Below, one piece after another: positions 18,550 to 28,300 of a stretch of 64,000 nucleotides of DNA (positions are counted from its first letter, which is position 1; the number at the start of each line of letters is the position of its first letter). The translations under genes and the position numbers were made by a program. The notes under the pieces were generated by a model. That model was not told where the DNA came from and ran no database searches. It was given only the letters and a program-made list of their open reading frames with translations. Location: assembly GCA_900129595.1 (NCBI GenBank), contig FQWG01000022.1:24120-88119 (forward strand), given 5' to 3'. The stretch comes from Flavobacterium frigidimaris. GTDB lineage: Bacteria; Bacteroidota; Bacteroidia; Flavobacteriales; Flavobacteriaceae.

Positions 18550-20193
18550 ATGAAATTCAAACAATTACTACTGTCTTTAGGATTATTATGCTATTTGGGA
18601 GTAGAAGCTCAAGGCTGGAATGCCGATTTAGGAAACGGAAAATATAAGAACCCTATTTTACACGTAGATTATTCGGATCCCGATGTATGTGCAGGTAAAG
18701 ATGGGTATTATATGACTGCATCCAGTTTTAATAGTATTCCCGGGCTTCCTATTCTTCACTCCAAAGATCTGGTGAACTGGCAGTTGGTTGGATATGCATT
18801 ACAAAATCAATTTCCGATAGAGCATTATCGCAGCGTTCGCCACGGCGATGGTGTCTGGGCTCCCTCCATTCGGTATCACAATGGTGAATATTATATCTAC
18901 TGGGGCGATCCTGATTTTGGCATTTACATGGTAAAAACGAAAGATCCGACAGGCACGTGGCAAGAACCCGTTCTGGTCAAAGAAGCAAAAGGCATTATTG
19001 ACACCTGTCCGTTTTGGGATGAAGACGGAAAGGCCTATATCTCTTATGCTTTTGCAGGCAGTCGTGCCAATGTAAAAACAGTTTTAATGTTATCTGAACT
19101 TACGCCCGATGGTACCAAATTAATTGGTAATGCCGCATTGGTTTTTGATGGTCACAAAGGACATACTACAGTTGAAGGTTCTAAAATGTACAAACGTGAT
19201 GGTTACTACTGGATTATGGCGCCTGCCGGAGGTGTAAAACCCGGATGGCAATTGGCAATGCGTTCTAAAGAGGTTTGGGGACCTTACGAGTCTAAAGTTG
19301 TATTGCATCAGGGGAATACGGTAATGAACGGACCTCATCAGGGCGGTTATGTTGAAACGCCAAATGGAGACGGATGGTTTATACATTTTCAGGACCGCTG
19401 GGCCTACGGACGAGTGGTGAATCTGCAGCCTGTTACCTGGAAAGACAATTGGCCAGTCATGGGCGTAGACAATGATAAAGATGGTATTGGAGAACCGGTT
19501 ATGGAATGGACAAAACCGAATGTTGGAAAAAATTATCCGGCAACTCCTTTGGTTTCTTCAGATGAATTCAACACACATCAATTTGGATTACAATGGCAAT
19601 GGCAGGCCAATCAGGATCCCGCGAAACATTGGGGCTGGTCATCAGCTAATTTAGGATTTATGCGACTGAATTGTGTTCCTCGCGATGAAACAATGAAAAC
19701 AATGTGGATGATGCCGAACCTTTTACTGCAGAAATTTCCCGGAGATAATTTTACAGCAACTGCAAAACTTATTTTCGAAAATAATCCGGAAGCAGGAATC
19801 AGTAATTCAGGTTTGATTGTATTTGGCGAAGACTATGCTTATATCGCAATCGAGCAGGATAAAACAGGTAATCTGAATTTAATACAGCGTTTAATGAAAA
19901 ATGCCCGTACCTCTAAAGAAGTCGAAAAAGAAATGGCATCGGTACCCATAAATAAAAAGGAAGTGTATTTGCGCGCCAAAGTAGAGATGATTAAAAATAG
20001 CGAACCTTTTGATGCCAGAGTTACTTTTTACTACAGTACAGACGGTAAGACTTTCAAAAAACTGGGAGACTCTTTCAAACCAAGTGCCGGACGCTGGGTA
20101 GGCGCAAAAATTGGACTTTTTGCATCAGGAACTAAAACGGTGAATGACAGCAGTTATGCAGATTATGACTGGTTTAGAGTAGAAGGTAATTAG
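18550..20193 (+). CDS. Glycoside hydrolase family 43 with C-terminal beta-sandwich (arabinofuranosidase/xylosidase type)
   Basis: 547 residues with a signal peptide (ending GVEAQGW). The five-bladed propeller shows NPILHVDYSDPDVC (catalytic base Asp near residue 43), IIDTCPFWDEDGKAY (transition-state Asp near 150) and HTTVEGSKMYKRDGYY (catalytic acid Glu near 208), so the GH43 triad is complete. Residues of about 335-545 form a second beta-sandwich (VSSDEFNTHQFGLQWQW; FDARVTFYYSTDGKTFKKLG; GLFASG), as in the GH43 subfamilies that carry an extra C-terminal domain. The family removes alpha-L-arabinofuranosyl or beta-D-xylosyl groups; the specificity cannot be fixed from sequence alone. It starts the enzyme block of the operon and is followed 7 nt later by GH105. 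Periplasmic or surface location is likely. Confidence 0.9.
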   Translation: MKFKQLLLSLGLLCYLGVEAQGWNADLGNGKYKNPILHVDYSDPDVCAGKDGYYMTASSFNSIPGLPILHSKDLVNWQLVGYALQNQFPIEHYRSVRHGDGVWAPSIRYHNGEYYIYWGDPDFGIYMVKTKDPTGTWQEPVLVKEAKGIIDTCPFWDEDGKAYISYAFAGSRANVKTVLMLSELTPDGTKLIGNAALVFDGHKGHTTVEGSKMYKRDGYYWIMAPAGGVKPGWQLAMRSKEVWGPYESKVVLHQGNTVMNGPHQGGYVETPNGDGWFIHFQDRWAYGRVVNLQPVTWKDNWPVMGVDNDKDGIGEPVMEWTKPNVGKNYPATPLVSSDEFNTHQFGLQWQWQANQDPAKHWGWSSANLGFMRLNCVPRDETMKTMWMMPNLLLQKFPGDNFTATAKLIFENNPEAGISNSGLIVFGEDYAYIAIEQDKTGNLNLIQRLMKNARTSKEVEKEMASVPINKKEVYLRAKVEMIKNSEPFDARVTFYYSTDGKTFKKLGDSFKPSAGRWVGAKIGLFASGTKTVNDSSYADYDWFRVEGN

Positions 20194-20199
20194 ACGGCT

Positions 20200-21429
20200 A
20201 TGAGACATAAAATTAAATATTGTTTTCTTTCCTTATTACTGTGTCAGCTGGTAGCATTTGGACAAGCAAAACCAATTGATACAACTGAAAGAACACCTGT
20301 AGAGTGGGCGAATAAAATGGCAGATTCAGATCAGAAACGTGTTCCCAATCCTGTATTTCTCGACGGCGTAAAATTTCCTAAATGGAATTATACCAATGGG
20401 TTGGTGGCGCTTGCCAATCAGAAATTATATGAGTATACCAAAGAGCAAAAATACTGGGATTACGGACTCTCATACGCAGAACAGCTTATTGATAAAGAAG
20501 GAAAAATAGGCGGCGGTTATGAGTTAGAAAAATACAGTCTTGACCTGGTAAATTCCGGAAAACTGCTTTTTGAGATTTATAAAAAAACGGGCGACGAACG
20601 ATATAAAAAAGCATTAGATGTACTTCGTAAACAAATGGAAACACATCCAAGAAATGCTGACGGGGGCTATTGGCACAAAAAAAGTTATCCTTGGCAAATG
20701 TGGCTTGATGGAGTTTATATGGGGGATCCTTTTTCTGCTCAGTACGGATTAGTTTTCAATGATCCCAAAGCGATTGATGATGCCATTTTGCAGGCAGAGC
20801 TTGTTCAGCAGCACACTTTTGATACCAAAACAGGTTTGAATTTTCACGGTTATGATGAGAAGCGAACACAATTTTGGGCCAATAAAAATACCGGAACTTC
20901 TGCACATGTCTGGGGGCGTGCACAAGGCTGGTATTGTATGGCCTTAGTAGATATTTTAGATTTTGTTCCAGAAAACCATCCTAAACGAAAAGATTTGATA
21001 AAGATTTTGCAAAAGGTCTTCGATGCCGTTCGCAAAGCACAGGAACCTGAGTCAGGCGTTTGGTGGCAGGTAATGGATCAACCGGGACGAAAAGGGAACT
21101 ATCTCGAATCCACCTGTTCCACAATGTTTGTGTACGCATTTGCTAAAGCTTATCGCAAAGGTTATGTAGGCAAAAAGTATTTAAAATCCGCACAACTTGG
21201 TTTTAAAGGAATTCTGAAACAGTTTATAAAAGAGAATACAGACGGCACTATTTCTATTACAAAATGTTGCGCTGTTGCCGGATTAGGTGGGAAAAATCCA
21301 AAAGACCGGGACGGTTCATTCGAATACTATATTTCAGAACCCATCAGAGACGATGATGCCAAAGCTGTTGGACCATTTATTATGGCAGGTATCGAATTGC
21401 AAAGTCTTTTAGATAAAAAAAATGATTGA
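20200..21429 (+). CDS. Unsaturated rhamnogalacturonyl/galacturonyl hydrolase (GH105, GH88-like)
   Basis: 409 residues with a signal peptide ending LVAFGQA. The alpha/alpha-barrel carries WQMWLDGVYMGDPFSAQYG, where the Asp near residue 170 matches the catalytic Asp of YteR-type enzymes, and HVWGRAQGWYCMAL, also conserved. The C-terminal SITKCCAVAGLGG is typical of family 105. These enzymes hydrate the 4,5-unsaturated uronic acid left by pectate or rhamnogalacturonan lyases, freeing a keto-uronate. The role fits the lyase encoded in the same locus. The gene lies 7 nt after GH43, and its 3' end abuts the GH28 gene: the preferred GH28 start is 17 nt downstream, while a less likely start would overlap by 8 nt. 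Confidence 0.9.
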   Translation: MRHKIKYCFLSLLLCQLVAFGQAKPIDTTERTPVEWANKMADSDQKRVPNPVFLDGVKFPKWNYTNGLVALANQKLYEYTKEQKYWDYGLSYAEQLIDKEGKIGGGYELEKYSLDLVNSGKLLFEIYKKTGDERYKKALDVLRKQMETHPRNADGGYWHKKSYPWQMWLDGVYMGDPFSAQYGLVFNDPKAIDDAILQAELVQQHTFDTKTGLNFHGYDEKRTQFWANKNTGTSAHVWGRAQGWYCMALVDILDFVPENHPKRKDLIKILQKVFDAVRKAQEPESGVWWQVMDQPGRKGNYLESTCSTMFVYAFAKAYRKGYVGKKYLKSAQLGFKGILKQFIKENTDGTISITKCCAVAGLGGKNPKDRDGSFEYYISEPIRDDDAKAVGPFIMAGIELQSLLDKKND

Positions 21430-21445
21430 AAATCTACAATTGGTT

Positions 21446-23140
21446 ATGAGAAAAATTAAAATAATTATCCTGGGGACAGTATTATTAACTGCATTTTCCT
21501 GCAGTAATAAAAAAGCGGGTGTAGTTAGAAATACAGCTGAAGGAAAAGGGATTTTAGCGGCGGCAAAACTTCCTTTTGAAATGCCCGAGATACAAATTCC
21601 GAAATTTAAGACAGATACTCTGAATATTGTAGATTTTGGCGCAGTTCCCAATACTGAGGAACTTTGTACAAAAGCCATTAACGAAGCGATCGCAAAATGC
21701 TCAGAATCAGGTGGTGGAGTTGTTGTTATTCCGTCAGGATTATGGACAGCAGGTCCTATAAAAATGAAAAGCAATGTTAACCTGCATACAAAAAACGGTG
21801 CTTATATTTCGTTTACAGGCGATCTGACACAATACAAACTCATAGAATCTTATTTTGAAGGTAATAAAGTACTTCGATGTGAATCTCCAATTATGGGAGT
21901 TGATTTAGAAAATATTGCCATTACAGGTGAAGGTATTTTCGACGGAAATGGTTCTAAATGGAGACCCGTTAAAATTGGTAAAATGACCAGCAGTCAATGG
22001 GATCAATTGGTAAAGTCCGGCGGAGTTCTATCTAAAGACGGCAAAATATGGTATCCTTCAAAAGGAGCTTATTTAGGGAATGAAGAAAAAGATAAACTTC
22101 CAAAAGTACCTACTGCAGCCAATATGGAGCCTTACAAGCAGGCGCTTCGTCCGGTAATGGTAAGTTTTGTTAATTGCAAAAAACTGCTTTTAGATGGCGT
22201 GACTTTTCAAAATTCCCCGGCATGGAATGTCAACCCGTTAATGTGCGAACATCTTACGCTGCGTAATTTAACGATTCGTAATCCCTGGTATTCTCAGAAC
22301 GGGGATGGTCTGGATATAGAATCCTGCCGAATAGGATCTGTGACCAATTGTCGTTTTGATGTTGGAGATGACGCGATTTGCATTAAATCAGGAAAAGACA
22401 AAGAAGGAAGAGACCGCGGAAAACCAACAGAACTATTTGTTATCACCGATTGTGTCGTCTATCATGCTCACGGAGGTTTTGTAATTGGAAGCGAAATGTC
22501 AGGAAGTGTCCGTAACATATTTGTAAAAAACCTAACGTTTAACGGTACCGATTGCGGATTGCGTTTTAAATCTGTAAGAGGCAGAGGCGGCGTTGTCGAA
22601 AACATTTGGATGGAAGACATACGAATGAATAATATCCCCACTGATGCTATTAATTTCAACCTGTATTATTTCGAAAAATCCCTTTCAGAAGATAAACTTA
22701 CAGGAGAGGTAACGGTCGATAAAAAAACGGTATCTGAAGAAACTCCGGTTTTCAGGAATATGTATTTCAAAAATATTTATGTCAACGGTGCGGCACAAGC
22801 TTTAAAGATTATGGGAATCCCTGAAATGCCCGTTGAAAACATTCAATTTCAAAACATGATTATTCGGTCAGATGTTGGTGTTCAGATGAATTATACCAGA
22901 AAAATTGCATTTAAAAATCTGGATGTAAGACTTGATAAACCGGGAATAGCAGTAAGTTTTTCGAACAGTCAGAATATAAATATAGAGGGTTTTAAATCTA
23001 TTGGAGAAAATCAGCTGTTTTGGGTAGGCGGTACAACAACAAAAGACATCTCGTTACAGACCAATGATAAGAAAATGATTCTTGATGAAAATGTAAAAGT
23101 TTTAGCATCTGTAAAAGATGAGGTAAAATTAATAGAATAA
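21446..23140 (+). CDS. Polygalacturonase-type glycoside hydrolase family 28 lipoprotein
   Basis: 564 residues from the preferred start at 21446, which gives MRKIKIIILGTVLLTAFSC with a lipobox Cys at residue 19. An upstream ATG at 21422 would add eight residues without a signal and overlap the previous gene. The beta-helix shows the four GH28 signatures in order: NGDGLDIE (NxD), VGDDAICIKSG (GDD), HAHGGFVIGSE (HGG) and GLRFKSVRGRGG (RxK). GH28 enzymes hydrolyse alpha-1,4-galacturonosyl links; those in such loci are often exo-acting or act on rhamnogalacturonan or xylogalacturonan. Lipid anchoring would place it in the outer or inner membrane facing the periplasm or surface. It belongs to the GH43-GH105-GH28 run. 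Confidence 0.92.
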   Translation: MRKIKIIILGTVLLTAFSCSNKKAGVVRNTAEGKGILAAAKLPFEMPEIQIPKFKTDTLNIVDFGAVPNTEELCTKAINEAIAKCSESGGGVVVIPSGLWTAGPIKMKSNVNLHTKNGAYISFTGDLTQYKLIESYFEGNKVLRCESPIMGVDLENIAITGEGIFDGNGSKWRPVKIGKMTSSQWDQLVKSGGVLSKDGKIWYPSKGAYLGNEEKDKLPKVPTAANMEPYKQALRPVMVSFVNCKKLLLDGVTFQNSPAWNVNPLMCEHLTLRNLTIRNPWYSQNGDGLDIESCRIGSVTNCRFDVGDDAICIKSGKDKEGRDRGKPTELFVITDCVVYHAHGGFVIGSEMSGSVRNIFVKNLTFNGTDCGLRFKSVRGRGGVVENIWMEDIRMNNIPTDAINFNLYYFEKSLSEDKLTGEVTVDKKTVSEETPVFRNMYFKNIYVNGAAQALKIMGIPEMPVENIQFQNMIIRSDVGVQMNYTRKIAFKNLDVRLDKPGIAVSFSNSQNINIEGFKSIGENQLFWVGGTTTKDISLQTNDKKMILDENVKVLASVKDEVKLIE

Positions 23141-23252
23141 CAATCTGTCTGAAGTGTTGAAGCATATGAAATTAACGTAAAAAAGTATTTGTTAATGCTT
23201 TAGTTTTTGTCATGCAGTGTTTGGCTTTTATAACTTAAAAAGAAATGAAAAA

Positions 23253-24248
23253 ATGAAATTTCAGAATAATATTTTTAGCGCAGTAATTATTGTGGTTTGT
23301 CTGATTTTCTTTCAAAGCATACATGCACAGTATCTAAAAGGCATTACAAATGTCAGAGATACTTCGTTTACCAATGCAAGTGCTTTTAAGAAAACGCTTA
23401 AATATTTTCCAAACAGCACTTTGGTGCCCGAAATGCATTTTGATAATGTGACACAGAAAGAGAACATTACTTATTGCAGTTATGGCAAACGTAAAATGAA
23501 ATTAGATCTGTTCTTTGATAAAAATGCCAGTAAGAAACAAACCGCAATTATCATAATTCATGGCGGAGGCTGGCGATCAGGCAATAAAGAACAGCATCAT
23601 CAGATGGCACAAAAACTCGCAAGTCTGGGTTATGTGTGTTTTACTCCGGAATACAGACTCTCTACAGAAGCACTTTTTCCGGCAGCGATTTACGACATCA
23701 AAGCTGCAATAAAATGGGTTAGGAAAAATGCAGCAAAATACAATATCAACCCCAATCAAATTGTTGCCTTAGGATTTTCGGCGGGTGGCGAGATGGCCGC
23801 TTTTATGGGAACAACAGGCAATATGCCGCTTTTTGAAGGAGAAGTAACCAATTCAGATGCCAAATCTCAGGTGAATGCCGTAGTCAGCATTGATGGAACG
23901 CTGTCTTTTGTTCATCCGGAAAGCAGTGAAGGGAATGATGATAAAAATATATCGGCAGGAACCTATTGGTTCGGTTATTCTAAAAAAGAGAATCTCAAAC
24001 TTTGGGAAGCGGCTTCTCCGCTCAGTTATGTAAATGCCGCGACACCGCCTACATTATTTATCAACAGTTCAATTGCCAGAATGCACGCCGGTCGAGACGA
24101 TTACAGAAAAATATTGAATGAAAACGGAATATATTCAGAGGTTCACGAATTCGAAAATTCACCTCATTCATTTTGTCTTTTTAATCCCTGGTTTGAACCT
24201 GTAATTCAATATATAGATAATTTTTTAACTAACATTTTTAAGAACTAA
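23253..24248 (+). CDS. Exported alpha/beta-hydrolase, probable acetyl esterase acting on pectin
   Basis: 331 residues from the preferred start at 23253 (MKFQNNIFSAVIIV, signal peptide ending SIHAQ). An ATG at 23217 would prepend 12 residues that spoil the signal. The fold is clear: IIIHGGGWRSGNKEQH (oxyanion HGGGW), IVALGFSAGGEMAAFMG (nucleophile Ser in GFSAGG), the acid residue probably in the HAGRDDY region, and the His in HSFCLF. This pattern is found in the BD-FAE/acetyl-esterase group that removes acetyl or other acyl groups from plant polysaccharides. It ends 1 nt before the CE12 gene, so the two esterases are co-translated and may act on different acetyl positions. The substrate is inferred. 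Confidence 0.8.
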   Translation: MKFQNNIFSAVIIVVCLIFFQSIHAQYLKGITNVRDTSFTNASAFKKTLKYFPNSTLVPEMHFDNVTQKENITYCSYGKRKMKLDLFFDKNASKKQTAIIIIHGGGWRSGNKEQHHQMAQKLASLGYVCFTPEYRLSTEALFPAAIYDIKAAIKWVRKNAAKYNINPNQIVALGFSAGGEMAAFMGTTGNMPLFEGEVTNSDAKSQVNAVVSIDGTLSFVHPESSEGNDDKNISAGTYWFGYSKKENLKLWEAASPLSYVNAATPPTLFINSSIARMHAGRDDYRKILNENGIYSEVHEFENSPHSFCLFNPWFEPVIQYIDNFLTNIFKN

Positions 24249-24249
24249 C

Positions 24250-25047
24250 ATGAAGATAAAATTTATAATGCCGATAATCTGCATGACTCTGGGAATCATG
24301 TTTATGGCTTTTGTCAAAACAAAATCAAGAACAACGGTTTATTTAATAGGCGATTCGACTATGGCCGATTATGCTAATAACTATGAAGAAGGCAAAGATT
24401 ATATGAAAACCCGATATCCGGTCACGGGCTGGGGACAAGTCTTTCAACAATTTTTAGTAAAAGACAGTCTGTCACAAATCAGTAAATTAATCAAAACAGA
24501 TAGCGTTTTTGTCGATGACAGAGCGAGAGGAGGGCGCAGTACCCGTACTTTTTTTCAGGAAGGCAGATGGCGTGCCGTATATGATAACCTTAAAAAGGAC
24601 GATTTGGTTCTGATACAGTTTGGCCATAACGATGCAGCCGAAGACAAAACGGAGAGATATGTTAATCTTGAAGGATACAAAGAATTTTTGAGATTGTTTA
24701 TTCTGCAAACCAGAGCGAAAGGAGCCAAGCCCATTATTTTAACTCCCGTAGCAAGAAATTTTCCATGGAAAAATGGTGAACTGCAAAACATTCACGGTTT
24801 GTATGATCAGGCCGTAAAAGATATTGCAAAAGAGTTAGATGCCCCGCTTATTGATTTAAACCAAAAATCAAGGCAGTTTTTTACTAAAAAAGGACAGCCC
24901 TACGTTACCGAAAACTATTTTATGAATTTTTCCGCAGGATTGTATGAAGCATATCCTAACGGACAAAAAGACAATACGCACTTCCAAACCAAAGGTGCAG
25001 TAGAAGTAGCAAGGCTTGTTTTTGAAGGAATGAAAGAATTAAAATAA
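24250..25047 (+). CDS. Rhamnogalacturonan acetylesterase (CE12, SGNH hydrolase)
   Basis: 265 residues with an N-terminal hydrophobic signal or anchor. All SGNH blocks are visible: VYLIGDSTMADY (nucleophile Ser), DDRARGGRSTRTF (oxyanion Gly), LIQFGHNDAAE (Asn) and KDNTHFQTKGAVEVARL (Asp and His of the DxxH pair). The YPVTGWGQVFQQF and TPVARNFPW segments are characteristic of the CE12 group, which removes acetyl groups from the galacturonate of rhamnogalacturonan I. It is the last gene of the compact enzyme run; a repeat-like inverted element follows it. Size and motif order are normal for the family. Confidence 0.92.
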   Translation: MKIKFIMPIICMTLGIMFMAFVKTKSRTTVYLIGDSTMADYANNYEEGKDYMKTRYPVTGWGQVFQQFLVKDSLSQISKLIKTDSVFVDDRARGGRSTRTFFQEGRWRAVYDNLKKDDLVLIQFGHNDAAEDKTERYVNLEGYKEFLRLFILQTRAKGAKPIILTPVARNFPWKNGELQNIHGLYDQAVKDIAKELDAPLIDLNQKSRQFFTKKGQPYVTENYFMNFSAGLYEAYPNGQKDNTHFQTKGAVEVARLVFEGMKELK

Positions 25048-25079
25048 CGCTTTGGTTATCAATCATAATTTTTTAATTC

Positions 25080-25216
25080 TAACACATAGAAACATAGGCT
25101 TAATGTAAAAAAAAGGAGAGATAAAGAAACTAGTTCCTAGCACATAACCAACTATGTTAGTTTAAACAAGTGAAACGCCTTTTTTAAGCGTCCTAAATCT
25201 ATGTTTCTATGTGTTA
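25080..25216. repeat. REP/MITE-like inverted-repeat element
   Basis: The outer arms AACACATAGAAACATAG (25081-25097) and CTATGTTTCTATGTGTT (25199-25215) are perfect complements, extended by one more T/A pair. Inside, AAACTA pairs with TAGTTT and ACATA with TATGT, giving nested stems across about 137 nt. No reading frame is present. It lies between the CE12 gene and the large secreted protein. Confidence 0.7.
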
Positions 25217-25314
25217 TTAATTACACCCTAAAATAAAATATATAAGAATAAAACAATGTACATAGAAAGAAAATTTCTTTCGAACACTTTTACTAACCAA
25301 ACCATAATAACCAA

Positions 25315-28300
25315 ATGAAAAAACAATTTTTTATTCATCTTTACCTCATACTGTTCACAGTAATGGGGTTTTCTCAAACCATTGAGAAAATTGAAGCCGA
25401 AACCTTTAATCAGGCTTCAGGAGCTAAGGCCGAAACGAATGCCGCTCTCTCCGGGACAGGAAATGTAGGTTACATTAAAAATGGCACCTGGATTAAATTC
25501 AACGCCATCCAGTTTACTGAATTCGTTACCCGTTTCAATATCGCAGCAGCAGGTGCAACCGGCGGGAATATCGAACTGAGGTTAGGCTCAGCAACCGGAA
25601 CCCTCATAGGAACCGCTGTTGTATCCGGAAGTACGGGATTTTCTGATTACAAGAAGTTCTCTGCCGCAATTACCCCAACAACCGGTACATTCGATTTGTA
25701 TATGGTTTTTACAGGATTGGGAACTGGCTACTTATTCAATTTGGACTATTTTGAAAAAGTTACCGAAAACCCCAATGCTGTTACTTATACATTAACAACA
25801 AATGTTAATCCCGCAGCATCAGGAACAGTGAGCCTGAATCCCGCAGGAAGTACATTTGCTAAAGGAACCGAAGTAAAATTAACAGCGAATAAAAATTTTG
25901 GATACAATTTTAAACAATGGACAGATGAAAAAGGAACTGTGGTTTCAACAGCAAATCCGCTAACATTTACAATCAGTTCAAATGCAACTCTTATTGCACA
26001 ATATGATGCTATTACAACTTATACGCTAAATGTAAACGTTAATGGTGCCTTTGGATTAGGAGATTATGCTATTTCTCCGGCAGGAAAAGACGGCGCATTC
26101 TCCGTTTACGAAAACGGAACAAATGTTACCGTGACCGCTATAGAAAATGATATTATAAAATTCAGCAATTGGTCTGATGGTTCAACAGCATTGAGTACTG
26201 CTGTGGTAATGAGCGAAAACCGCAGTATTACCGGTACATATGCCAATCAAAATTTTATAGCAGGATGGACATTCAAAAATGACCAATATGCCAATCCAAG
26301 AGTGGCAGAATTATATTCTAAAATCGAAAACAAACCGCAGTTATTTGCTTATAATGTTACTGACAATGTTTTTGCGCCCAATGTAAGACTTCAGAACAGA
26401 GGCGGTAAAAACGGTTTTTGTGTATGGAATACAGACAGAGGTCAGCTCTTCTATTTTATGACGACGCTTTCGACAGTTGGGTATAAAAATATTAATGTAG
26501 CATCTGGATTATTGGGATACTATTACGGATGTGATCAGTGGACTTTCCAATATTCATTAGACGGCGTAAATTTTATTAATGTTTCTGACCTGACGACAAT
26601 AAATACCAATTCAATCACCAGTATAGGAGGGATTCTTCCGGTAGAGGCAGAAGGAAAAGAGAAAGTATACCTCAGATGGTTTCCAAACAGTAACGGACCC
26701 AAACACGGATTGGCTACAGATGTAACCGCCACCATTTTATCCAATGTCACAGTTAAGGCAGATGAAGTTTTGGTAGCAGATACAAATGCGCCGATTGTTG
26801 AATCTTCGTTTCCTGTAGAAGCTTCACAAGCTGTTGGTGCCAATGGCAATATCATATTAAATTACAATGAACAAGTTCAATTAGGTTCAGGACAAGCCGT
26901 ACTAAACGGCAAAAATCTAAATGCAGAGTTTGTCAATAAAACCGTAAAGTTTAGTTACTTCGGATTAGAGTATAATAAACAATATACTTTTACGCTGCCA
27001 GCCGGATTTGTTAAGGATCTTTCCGGAAATAATGGCGATGCAGTCAGCTTGTCATTTAAGACAATGGAAAAACCGGTTCCCGTTAAACGTAAATTTGATT
27101 TGATTGTTGATGCTGATGCAACTGCTGAACAACTCGCTACCGGAAAATATGTTAAAACCATAGCCGAAGCTTTTAATGCAGCGCCATCAAATTCAGCATC
27201 ACGATTTTTGGTGTTAATTACAAACGGAACATACAATTTGGGAGGCGATGGCACCAATCCGCAAGGTATTGTATTGCAGCTTCCGTCAGGAAAAAATAAT
27301 GTTTCCTTAATTGCGCAATCCAAGGACAAAGTAATTCTTCAGGGAAATCCTGGTCAGGGAATTAAAAATGCTGTTCTTTCTATAGAAGCCAATGATTTAT
27401 ACGTAGAAAATGTTACGATCGAGCATAAGGACGGAATCACAACATCAGGGCAAAGACCTGCACTTAATCCTGCCGGAGACCGAAATGTTTATAACGGAGT
27501 CAGGCTAAGAAGTAAACAAGACACACAGGTTACCGGAGGAAAGAGAAGTTTTTATTATAAAGCTACCATTGAAGGTGATGTCGATTTTATATGTGGCGGA
27601 GGAACCCATTGGTTTGAAGAATGTAAACTCGTCTCCGTTGCATCTGGCTATATTGTAGCTCCCAACCACGACACAGCGACACAGTATGGATATATTTTTA
27701 ATAATAATACCATCACTGCTGCTACAAGTTATTATTTGGGACGCCCTTGGCAAAATGCACCAAGAGCAGTTTATCTTAATACCAAAATGATAAATGAACC
27801 TAATGTTTTGGGCTGGGCCAATATGGGGACATATCCGGCACTTTTTGCAGAATACAACAGTGTAAACGCAAACGGAATAGCAGTTAATACGGATAACAGG
27901 ACCAACACATTTACAGTAAACGGTGTTGCTCAGACAGGAAACTATAATCCTGTATTAACAAAAGCTCAGGCTGACGAATTTACAATAGAAAATGTCCTAA
28001 GCGGAACAGATAAATGGGATCCGCGAAGAGTAGTAGAACAAGTTACAAAACCATCAAATCTTACTGCTTCCGGAAAAAACACATTAAAGTGGGATGAAAA
28101 TCAATATGCGATGTGTTATGTTGTGAGTAAAGACGGCAAGATTTTGGCCATTACTACAGAAGCAACTTATGTGGATGCTTCTACAGTGGCAGGTTCTTAT
28201 ACCTATACCATTCAAGCGGCCAATGAATACGGCGGATTGAGTGATGCAAGCAGTATCAGTATGGCAATAAATGGAGGAGCTGTTAAGTCTGTGATTTCAT

